Positions 1 to 5,253 of a DNA stretch of 5,253 bases are shown in pieces. The position numbers and the translations under genes were made by a program. Source of the DNA: an uncultured Clostridia bacterium. Its GTDB lineage: Bacteria > Bacillota > Clostridia > Oscillospirales > Ruminococcaceae. Within the stretch, counting starts at the first letter, position 1; every line of letters begins with the position of its first letter. The notes under the pieces are model-generated. The model ran no database searches. It saw only the letters and a program-made list of their open reading frames with translations, and was not told the DNA's origin. The DNA is taken from contig CAMGJS010000092.1 of assembly GCA_946056455.1 (NCBI GenBank), positions 1-5,253 on the forward strand. Reading direction: 5' to 3'.

Positions 1-758
1 TAACGGATAGGGCAATGGACTACAATCCAGTAAATGCAGTTTTTATTCCTAAAAAAAATAATGATGAAATGGAAACTGAAAGAAGAGCATTAACAGATGA
101 TGAACAAAAGTGGATTTTAAAAACCAAACACAGAGCGCAGCGTGCAGCTATGATAATGATGTATGCAGGACTGCGAAGGGGCGAAGTTATACCTCTATTA
201 TGGTCAGATATCGATTTAAACGCTAAAACAATAAATGTAAATAAATCAGTTGAGGCTATTGATGGCAGTTGAAAGTTAGAAAAAGGCGGCAAAACAAAGT
301 GTTCCGAAAGAACAGTATATATTCCTGATGTCCTTGTTGATTTTTTAAAGAAAGAAAATCGAAACAATAATATGCTTGTTTGTCCAAGTACCAAGGGAAA
401 GATGATGTCAGATTCGTCTTGGAGAAGAATGTGGGAGAGCTATATTCATCAAATCAATTTTGAAAATGGCGATTTCAGCAATGTTCTTGACGAATACGGA
501 AATCAATTTAAGCTTCCTACTTCGCGTTTTGCACCAAAGAAAATTCCAATTGTTATTCCTCCTATTACTCCGCATTGGCTCAGACATACCTTTATCACTA
601 TGATGTATCTTGCAGGTATAGATGTTCTTACGGCAAAAGAACAAGCCGGACACGCTGATATTCAAACTACTATTATTATCTATACCCACCTGGATAGTCA
701 GTATAAGAAAAAACAGATTTCAAAATTAAATGATTATCTAAACAAATCGACCGGTTGA
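1..758 (+). pseudogene. Tyrosine recombinase (phage/ICE-type integrase), 5'-truncated by the window and interrupted by an in-frame TGA
   Basis: Site-specific recombinases of this family cut and rejoin attachment sites through a covalent phosphotyrosine, integrating and excising mobile elements. The frame is already open at the left edge (codons from base 3 read TDRAMDYNPV), so the N-terminal arm and most of the core-binding domain lie outside the window. The catalytic domain is clear: first Arg in AGLRRGE (codon 174-176), a Lys in GGKTK (291-299), HWLRH (His 573-575, Arg 582-584), AGH (His 651-653) and the nucleophile Tyr in YTHLD (681-683). A TGA at 270-272, in the same frame, separates the first Arg from all other catalytic residues. 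The protein reads on perfectly after it, and Trp (TGG) would fit there. The ATG at 372 has no Shine-Dalgarno and would give a fragment lacking Arg and Lys, so restart is unlikely to yield an active enzyme. The region is visibly more A-rich than secA, consistent with transferred DNA. The family call is secure; loss of function is inferred. Confidence 0.9.
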
Positions 759-782
759 AAAAATCAACTGGTCGATATTTTT
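746..782 (+). terminator. Rho-independent terminator of the integrase gene
   Basis: A 13-bp stem (746-758 with 764-776, one G-T pair) closes a five-A loop and is followed by a T-rich run (ATTTTT, 777-782). The left arm contains the last codons and the TGA stop (756-758) of the integrase frame, so the terminator overlaps the coding end. It should stop plus-strand transcription coming from the element before it reaches the convergent tRNA gene. Confidence 0.85.
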
Positions 783-802
783 GACAACAATTTTGACAAC
801 AA
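779..802. repeat. Perfect 12-bp tandem direct repeat next to the integrase end
   Basis: Two adjacent exact copies of TTTTGACAACAA occupy 779-790 and 791-802. A nine-base inverted copy of part of the unit (AATTTTGAC at 789-797) occurs as GTCAAAATT at 819-827. Short direct repeats between an integrase gene and its attachment site are often arm-type binding sites for the integrase N-terminal domain or an excisionase. That role is an inference from position; chance in A/T-rich DNA is the alternative. Confidence 0.75.
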
Positions 803-855
803 AGGATAGCGAAAAACGGTCAAAATTAACACGATTTTTCAAAAATGAGCATAAG

Positions 856-898
856 AAAAAACCTCGTATAAAAGGCGATAAGTGCCTGAAATACGAGG
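856..898 (-). terminator. Rho-independent terminator of tRNA-Thr (and probably of the secA-DUF1015 transcript)
   Basis: An 8-bp stem (CCTCGTAT at 862-869 with ATACGAGG at 891-898) encloses a second short stem (AGGC 873-876 with GCCT 884-887, seven-base loop). On the minus strand the hairpin is followed by six T (plus-strand A at 856-861). It starts 8 bases after the CCA end of the tRNA. No T-rich terminator follows DUF1015, so any read-through from that operon would also end here. The plus-strand side has only a short T run, so it may work weakly in the other direction too. Confidence 0.85.
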
Positions 899-906
899 CT
901 TTTCAA

Positions 907-951
907 TGGAGCTGATGATCGGACTTGAACCGACGACCTACGCCTTACCAA
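907..951. other. Candidate attachment site (element-chromosome junction) in the 3' half of tRNA-Thr
   Basis: Tyrosine recombinases that target tRNA genes usually recombine within the anticodon or T-arm part and leave a rebuilt 3' end. Here the integrase reading frame points at the tRNA 3' end from about 150 bases away, with repeats between them. The second copy of the core would lie to the left of the window, so the exact limits cannot be seen. The span given is anticodon loop to CCA end and is an estimate, not a measured core. Confidence 0.4.
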
Positions 952-982
952 GGCGTTGCGCTACCGACTGTGCCACATCAGC
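907..982 (-). tRNA. tRNA-Thr, anticodon GGT
   Basis: A full 76-base cloverleaf on the minus strand with CCA encoded (complement of 907-909). The acceptor stem is GCTGATG (976-982) paired with CATCAGC (911-917), with T as the discriminator base. The anticodon stem is ACGCC/GGCGT around the loop TTGGTAA, placing anticodon GGT at 949-947, which reads threonine ACC (and ACU by wobble) codons. The T arm has the TTCAAGT loop with a GTCGG/CCGAT stem. The D stem GCAC/GCGC has one A-C mismatch at canonical pair 12:23. It has its own promoter and terminator. Its 3' end faces the integrase gene, as expected for a tRNA used as an integration target. The gene is intact, so the element would have restored the 3' half on insertion. 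Confidence 0.96.
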
Positions 983-985
983 GTA

Positions 986-1024
986 ACATTGCTAAATTAT
1001 TGTATCACAATATCATAGCAATGT
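986..1024. repeat. 39-base interrupted palindrome over the tRNA-Thr promoter
   Basis: The outer arms ACATTGCTA (986-994) and TAGCAATGT (1016-1024) are exact 9-bp inverted copies. Inside, TATTGT (998-1003) and ACAATA (1007-1012) form a second 6-bp stem around a three-base loop, with 3x3 unpaired bases between the stems. The dyad covers the -10, the spacer and half of the -35 of the minus-strand promoter. There is no T run on either side, so it does not look like a terminator. It could be an operator, a structured end of the DUF1015 mRNA, or chance. Confidence 0.7.
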
Positions 1025-1027
1025 CAA
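999..1027 (-). promoter_or_regulatory. Sigma-A type promoter of tRNA-Thr
   Basis: On the minus strand a perfect -35 TTGACA (complement of 1022-1027) lies exactly 17 bases from a -10 TACAAT (complement of 999-1004). The first base of the mature tRNA (982) is 17 bases past the -10, giving a short 5' leader for RNase P to remove. The promoter fills most of the 51-base gap between DUF1015 and the tRNA, so the tRNA can be made independently of the upstream operon. Confidence 0.88.
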
Positions 1028-1033
1028 TAGCTT

Positions 1034-2302
1034 TTACTTAAATTTGTTCATAACAAGACCTGTTATGAGCTTGGGATAGAAGTATGTGGATTTCTGTGGC
1101 ATCTTCTCTCCCGCAAGGGCAACATCGCGGATTTCGGATACTCTTGTGGGGTTAAGGATAAATGCGCAATCCGCTTTTTTATCGTCAACGGACGATATAG
1201 CATCGGAAATATCACGGGTATAGGTGAGATTTATCTGATTTGCCATATTTTCTTTGTCGATACCGAAAATTCTTTCAAGCACAAGTGAATGTAAAACGCT
1301 TACATCAAGAGAGCAGTAAGCCTCGGACATTCCGGGCAGGAAATTCTTCATATCAACGCTGTCTTTAAGAGTAAGAACGGTATATGAAGCGCCGTCGTAA
1401 AATCCAAAAGAGCACTTGTCTGCGCGGTAATTTTCGTTGAGACATTTTTCAACGGCTGAGATATTATCCTGCTTTTCAATAGTGAAATATTCCGAACAAC
1501 CATCAAGAAGTTTCTTTGCGTCAAAATTTTCAAGGTCTCTGACAATTCTGTGCGTCGGGAACACGACAAGTCCCTCGTTTTCCATATTGACAAGCATCAT
1601 CATAATGTAATTGCTGAGGTCGCCCTCTTCTGCTCTGCCGTCTGCAACAAGAGCCTTATGGAAATTAAGAGCGGTTTCATAGCGATGATGACCGTCGGCA
1701 ATGTAGAGCTTTTTATCCTCAAAAAGCTTTGAAAGCTTTGAGAGAATGCTTTCATCATAAACGCGCCACATTCTGTGGATTGTTCCGTCGCCGTCTGTAA
1801 CGCTCATATCGGGCTCGCCCTTTGAGCAGTCATCTATAAGTGAATAAACGCTGTTGCCCTCGTCCATATAGAGAGAATAAATCTGGCTGAAATTGCAGAA
1901 GGTCTCGCTCATAAGGTTAAAGCGGTCCGCCTTTGCCTTTGAGAGAGTTTCTTCGTGCGGAAGAACAACTCCCTTTGAAAATTCTTCAAGCTTTACAAGA
2001 GAAACAAAGCCCTTTACCGATTTTCTTTCACCAAAAGCGGTAAATTCCATTTCATAGACATAGATGCTGTCCTCGTTGTCCTGCTTCAAGGTGCCGTCAG
2101 AGAGCCACTCGGAAAGAGTTTTTCCTGCCTCTTTATAGCGGTTTTCTCCTGTCGGAAGTTCAAGCCTTATTATATTGTGTTCATCGGTTTCGATAAATTT
2201 AAGACGCTGTTCTTCGGATATAATGTCGTAAGGCGGACATACAAGGGTGTTCATATCGCCCTTTGCAAATCTCATTCCTTTAAAGCCTTTTATTGTTGCC
2301 AA
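1034..2302 (-). CDS. DUF1015 family protein (ParB/Srx-like fold, possible small-molecule kinase)
   Basis: A 422-residue soluble protein with no signal peptide or membrane segment, of normal length for DUF1015. Family hallmarks are visible: VCPPYDII (about 21-28), HNIIRLELP (42-50), PHEETLSKAKADRFNLM (115-131) and IADGHHRYETAL (201-212). The DGHHR motif recalls ParB/Srx-fold enzymes, some of which are free-serine kinases, and I recall DUF1015 genes lying near serine biosynthesis genes in some Clostridia. A role in serine phosphorylation is therefore possible, but it is inference and the biochemical function should be treated as unknown. The start is TTG at 2302-2300: AGGAGT sits 8 bases upstream and the family N-terminus (MATIKGFKGMRF) begins there, while the next ATG (codon 10) lacks a well-spaced site. 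It follows secA by 12 bases, so the two are almost surely cotranscribed. It ends in TAA and has no T-rich terminator of its own; the tRNA-Thr promoter comes next. Confidence 0.93.
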   Translation of the reverse strand: MATIKGFKGMRFAKGDMNTLVCPPYDIISEEQRLKFIETDEHNIIRLELPTGENRYKEAGKTLSEWLSDGTLKQDNEDSIYVYEMEFTAFGERKSVKGFVSLVKLEEFSKGVVLPHEETLSKAKADRFNLMSETFCNFSQIYSLYMDEGNSVYSLIDDCSKGEPDMSVTDGDGTIHRMWRVYDESILSKLSKLFEDKKLYIADGHHRYETALNFHKALVADGRAEEGDLSNYIMMMLVNMENEGLVVFPTHRIVRDLENFDAKKLLDGCSEYFTIEKQDNISAVEKCLNENYRADKCSFGFYDGASYTVLTLKDSVDMKNFLPGMSEAYCSLDVSVLHSLVLERIFGIDKENMANQINLTYTRDISDAISSVDDKKADCAFILNPTRVSEIRDVALAGEKMPQKSTYFYPKLITGLVMNKFK

Positions 2303-2316
2303 AGCCGTTCACTCCT
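2303..2316 (-). promoter_or_regulatory. Ribosome binding site that fixes the TTG start of the DUF1015 gene and overlaps the secA stop
   Basis: On the minus strand AGGAGT (complement of 2311-2316) is followed by 8 bases and then TTG. Two of its bases belong to the secA TAG stop codon (2317-2315). Ribosomes finishing secA would therefore end on the initiation site of the next gene, an arrangement typical of translational coupling. Confidence 0.85.
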
Positions 2317-5083
2317 AATTCTTCTTCATACCGCAGCATTTCTTATATTTCTTGCCGCTTCCGCAAGGACACGGGTCGTTGTCCCCTACCTTGGCTTTTC
2401 TTATCGTTCTTCCCGCAAGACTTCCGTCACCCGTTGAGGGAGCGTTAGCTGCGGCAGGCTTTGCAACCTGCTCTCTCTGCGGAGCAACAACCTGATTATC
2501 TTCGTTTCTTCTCTGAATTCTTAAAGTGAGAAGCATTCTAACGGTATCCTCCTGAATGGATTCAACCATAGCGTCGAACATATCAAATCCCTCGTAACGA
2601 TATTCGATAACGGGGTCCTTTTGTCCGAATGAGCGGAGGGAGATACCCCTTTTGAGTTCGTCCATATCGTCGATATGAGCCATCCATTTTGTATCGACAA
2701 CTTTAAGAAGAACAACTCTTTCGATTTCTCTTGTGGTATCGTGTCCCCATTCGGCTTCCTTGGCGGCATAAATCTTTTCTGCACGCTCTGTAAGAGTCTT
2801 TACAAAATAATCTTTTTCAATATCCTCAAACTGTTCGGGAGTGAAATAGAAGTCCTCGGGAACGGTGAGCACATTGAGGAACCTGTCACGAAGTCCCGAA
2901 ACATTCCAGTCGTCTCTCGGAAGTTTATCAAAGATATACTGGTCTACCGTCGTTGTGATATAATCTCTCATCATCTTCATAATGAGGTCGTGGATATCCT
3001 CGCCGTCAAGCACCATAGAACGCTCTTTATAGATGATTTCACGCTGTGCGTTCATAACATCGTCATAACGGAGGACGTTCTTTCTTACCTCAAAGTTTCT
3101 GCCTTCAAGGTTCTTCTGGGACGATTCGATGATTTTGGTGAGCATTTTGCTCTCAATCGGAAGGTCTTCATCAATATTCATTCTTTCCATAAGCATATTG
3201 ACTCTTTCTCCGCCGAAAAGACGCATAAGGTCGTCTTCAAGAGAAAGAAGGAACAAGCTCTCACCGGGGTCTCCCTGTCTGCCGGCACGACCACGGAGCT
3301 GATTGTCGATACGGCGGGATTCGTGACGCTCTGTTCCGAGGATGAAAAGTCCGCCTGCCTCTTTAACAGCAACTGCCTTTTCGTCAACCTCTGCCTTATA
3401 TTTTGCATAAAGCTCACGGTATGTCTTTCTCGCTTCGAGTATAGCCTCGTTGTCCGTTTCGGCAAAGCCTATTGCGTCGGTGATGATTTCTTCGGGAATA
3501 CCGAGCTTGCGGAGCTGTGCCGTTGCAAGAAATTCAGCGTTACCGCCGAGCATAATGTCGGTTCCTCGTCCTGCCATATTGGTAGCGATGGTAACCGCTC
3601 CGAGCTTACCTGCCTGAGCGACAATCTCGGCTTCCTTTGCATGCTGTTTAGCGTTGAGCACCTCGTGCTTTATTCCTGCCTTTGAAAGCATTTTGCTGAG
3701 TATTTCGGATTTTTCAATGGATATTGTTCCGACAAGAACAGGCTGTCCCTTAGCGTGACATTCCTTTATCTGCTCTATTGCGGCGCGGAACTTTGCCATT
3801 TCTGTTTTATAGACAACATCGGAGTGGTCTATTCTTATAACGGGCTTGTTTGTCGGAACTTCCACAACATCAAGACGGTAGATTTCCTTGAATTCGCCCT
3901 CTTCCGTCATAGCGGTACCTGTCATACCCGAAAGCTTTGAATAAAGTCTGAAATAATTCTGGAATGTGACGGACGCAAGCGTTTTGCTTTCGTGAGCTAC
4001 CTTTACGCCCTCTTTTGCCTCGATAGCCTGATGAAGACCGTCGTTGTATCTTCTTCCGTGCATAAGACGACCTGTAAATTCATCGACGATAATAACTTCG
4101 CCGTCCTGAACTACATAGTCGATGTCCCTCTGCATCGTGCCGTTGGCTTTGAGCGCCTGGTTTATGTGGTGAAGGAGCGTCATATTTGAAGCGTCCATAA
4201 GATTTTCTACATTGAAAAGCTTTTCAGCCTTTTTGATACCATTCTGGGTGATAGTAGCGGTCTTTGCCTTTTCGTCAATGATATAATCGCAGTCGTCGTT
4301 AAGTGTTTCCTGGTCTTCCTTGGTGTCCATTTCGACAACCTTTTTCGCTTTGAGGGATTTTGCAAATCTGTCGGCAAGAGTGTAAAGCTCGGTGGAGGAC
4401 TCGCCCTGTCCCGAAATGATAAGAGGAGTTCTTGCTTCGTCTATGAGGATAGAGTCGACTTCATCGACAATGGCAAAGCTGTGTCCGCGCTGAACGCGTT
4501 TTTCTTTATAGATGACCATATTATCACGGAGATAGTCAAAGCCGAACTCGTTGTTTGTGCCGTAGGTAATATCGCACGCATAAGCGGCACGGCGCTGTTC
4601 ATCGTTAAGCTCGTGAATGATACAGCCTATGGAAAGTCCTAAAAATCTGTAAACCTTACCCATTTCATCGGACTGATACTTTGCAAGATAGTCGTTGACG
4701 GTAACAACGTGAACGCCCTTGCCGTCAAGAGCGTTTAGATAGGACGCTAAGCAGGCAACGAGAGTTTTACCTTCACCTGTTCTCATTTCGGCAATTCTTC
4801 CCTGATGAAGAACAATAGCACCGATTATCTGTACGGGGAACGGCTTTTTGCCGAGAACACGCCAGGCTGCCTCACGGCAGGTAGCAAGTGCCTCAGGCAA
4901 GATATCGTCAAGAGTTTCGCCGAAAGAAAGTCTGTCTTTCAGCTTGTCTGTCATATCTCTGAGTTCTTCGTCCGTCTTTTTTGAAAATTCTTCGTCAAGG
5001 TCAAGAACTTTCTGCTTTATAGGCTCGATACGCTTGAGTTCCTTTGCGCTGTATGAGCCGAAAATTTTATCAAGTATTGCCAT
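2315..5083 (-). CDS. secA: Preprotein translocase ATPase subunit SecA
   Basis: SecA binds preproteins and drives them through the SecYEG membrane channel using ATP. The 922-residue protein is complete. NBD1 carries Walker A MRTGEGKT (100-107) and DEVD (207-210), followed by [12 protein letters not shown] (214-225). The preprotein-binding domain follows, then [10 protein letters not shown] (382-391). NBD2 has [15 protein letters not shown] (500-514) and the arginine-finger region [15 protein letters not shown] (595-609). The helical wing and scaffold domains come next. The tail ends with a SEC-C zinc motif, Cys 905, 907, 916 and 917, that binds SecB or ribosomes in relatives. It is longer than the B. 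subtilis protein (about 840), partly through a charged helical insert near 515-577 in NBD2, common in clostridial SecA. The ATG at 5083 has GGAG 7 bases upstream and matches the usual N-terminus ([10 protein letters not shown]). Its promoter lies about 50 bases upstream, and DUF1015 follows in the same operon. No defect is seen. Confidence 0.99.
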   Translation of the reverse strand: MAILDKIFGSYSAKELKRIEPIKQKVLDLDEEFSKKTDEELRDMTDKLKDRLSFGETLDDILPEALATCREAAWRVLGKKPFPVQIIGAIVLHQGRIAEMRTGEGKTLVACLASYLNALDGKGVHVVTVNDYLAKYQSDEMGKVYRFLGLSIGCIIHELNDEQRRAAYACDITYGTNNEFGFDYLRDNMVIYKEKRVQRGHSFAIVDEVDSILIDEARTPLIISGQGESSTELYTLADRFAKSLKAKKVVEMDTKEDQETLNDDCDYIIDEKAKTATITQNGIKKAEKLFNVENLMDASNMTLLHHINQALKANGTMQRDIDYVVQDGEVIIVDEFTGRLMHGRRYNDGLHQAIEAKEGVKVAHESKTLASVTFQNYFRLYSKLSGMTGTAMTEEGEFKEIYRLDVVEVPTNKPVIRIDHSDVVYKTEMAKFRAAIEQIKECHAKGQPVLVGTISIEKSEILSKMLSKAGIKHEVLNAKQHAKEAEIVAQAGKLGAVTIATNMAGRGTDIMLGGNAEFLATAQLRKLGIPEEIITDAIGFAETDNEAILEARKTYRELYAKYKAEVDEKAVAVKEAGGLFILGTERHESRRIDNQLRGRAGRQGDPGESLFLLSLEDDLMRLFGGERVNMLMERMNIDEDLPIESKMLTKIIESSQKNLEGRNFEVRKNVLRYDDVMNAQREIIYKERSMVLDGEDIHDLIMKMMRDYITTTVDQYIFDKLPRDDWNVSGLRDRFLNVLTVPEDFYFTPEQFEDIEKDYFVKTLTERAEKIYAAKEAEWGHDTTREIERVVLLKVVDTKWMAHIDDMDELKRGISLRSFGQKDPVIEYRYEGFDMFDAMVESIQEDTVRMLLTLRIQRRNEDNQVVAPQREQVAKPAAANAPSTGDGSLAGRTIRKAKVGDNDPCPCGSGKKYKKCCGMKKN

Positions 5084-5130
5084 TTTTTCACTCCGCCTTT
5101 ACTTAGTTTGGATAAAAACATTCAGTTTAT

Positions 5131-5159
5131 ATTGTAACATATACACATATAAAAGTCAA
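5131..5159 (-). promoter_or_regulatory. Sigma-A type promoter of secA
   Basis: On the minus strand TTGACT (complement of 5154-5159) and TACAAT (complement of 5131-5136) are separated by exactly 17 bases. Transcription would start near 5124, leaving a leader of roughly 40 bases before the secA ATG, with a GGAG ribosome site at 5094-5091. A second -35-like TTGACA lies just upstream (5167-5172), but its correctly spaced -10 (TATGTG, 5144-5149) is poor. Confidence 0.85.
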
Positions 5160-5177
5160 TTATTTTTGTCAATATAT

Positions 5178-5252
5178 TTAAACAAGATTCCAGTTTATAC
5201 CTTCAATGCCGTTTTCGTGAAGAAATTCGTTCGTTTTTGAAAAGTGTCTGCA
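5178..5252 (-). CDS. Possible C-terminal end of an unidentified upstream gene
   Basis: One minus-strand frame entering from the right edge stays open for 24 codons before TAA at 5180-5178. It reads CRHFSKTNEFLHENGIEGIN followed by WNLV. The composition looks protein-like, with charged and hydrophobic residues mixed, and the other two frames are less convincing (one starts LQTLFKNERISSRKRH). The stop lies 5 bases before the upstream TTGACA and about 95 bases before secA, a sensible gene-end position. No terminator is visible between them. The piece is too short to identify a family, and a chance open frame is possible. Confidence 0.35.
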   Translation of the reverse strand, partial: CRHFSKTNEFLHENGIEGINWNLV

Positions 5253-5253
5253 A

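Noticed and set aside
270..272. TGA as a selenocysteine codon
   Set aside because: Tyrosine recombinases have no known selenocysteine at this position, Trp fits the context better, and I saw no convincing stem-loop directly after the TGA.
372..758. The 128-codon frame from ATG 372 as a separate gene
   Set aside because: It is the in-frame continuation of the interrupted integrase, without a Shine-Dalgarno and lacking the first catalytic Arg and the Lys.
746..898. CRISPR or other repeat array suggested by several hairpins and repeats
   Set aside because: The repeats are only two tandem 12-mers without spacers, and the hairpins are explained by two convergent terminators.
2675..3685. A 336-codon open frame on the plus strand
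   Set aside because: It lies wholly antisense to strongly conserved secA coding sequence, has no ribosome site, and its Cys/Phe/Val-rich composition is typical of an antisense shadow.
5144..5172. A second secA promoter using TTGACA at 5167-5172
   Set aside because: The hexamer at the right spacing (TATGTG) is a weak -10, while the TTGACT-17-TACAAT pair just downstream is far better.
4848..5240. A 130-codon plus-strand frame running out of the 5' end of secA
   Set aside because: Most of it is antisense to secA and the rest is antisense to the secA promoter region; its Ser/Phe-rich composition and missing ribosome site mark it as a shadow.

Overview
The window looks like chromosomal DNA of a low- to mid-GC Firmicute, probably a gut-type member of the Clostridia. 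The grounds are consensus TTGACA/TACAAT promoters, strong AGGAG ribosome binding sites, a tRNA gene with encoded CCA, a SecA of the longer clostridial type with a zinc-binding tail, and a DUF1015 gene. I cannot name the genus from sequence alone.

Right part (about 1034-5253, all minus strand, read from right to left): the first item is a possible C-terminal tail of an unidentified protein. It is followed by a near-consensus promoter, then secA, the preprotein translocase ATPase. Twelve bases after secA comes a DUF1015-family gene that starts with TTG and whose Shine-Dalgarno overlaps the secA stop codon. secA and DUF1015 are almost certainly cotranscribed. This part is ordinary core genome.

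Middle (about 856-1027, minus strand): a complete tRNA-Thr(GGT) gene. It has its own perfectly spaced TTGACA-17-TACAAT promoter between it and DUF1015, and a strong Rho-independent terminator 8 bases after the CCA end. The promoter sits inside a 39-base inverted repeat.

Left part (1-about 850): the remains of a tyrosine recombinase (integrase) gene on the plus strand. It enters from outside the window and points at the 3' end of the tRNA gene. One in-frame TGA, where a Trp codon would fit, splits it between the first catalytic Arg and the remaining active-site residues. Its terminator hairpin contains the stop codon, and a perfect 12-bp tandem repeat follows. An integrase next to the 3' end of a tRNA gene is the classic end of an integrated element (prophage, ICE or genomic island). 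The element body should lie left of the window and the host chromosome to the right. The nonsense codon suggests the element can no longer excise by its own integrase.

I found no convincing new multi-gene system. The points most worth a second look are the integrase nonsense codon, the tRNA-Thr integration boundary with its repeats, and the dyad over the tRNA promoter.
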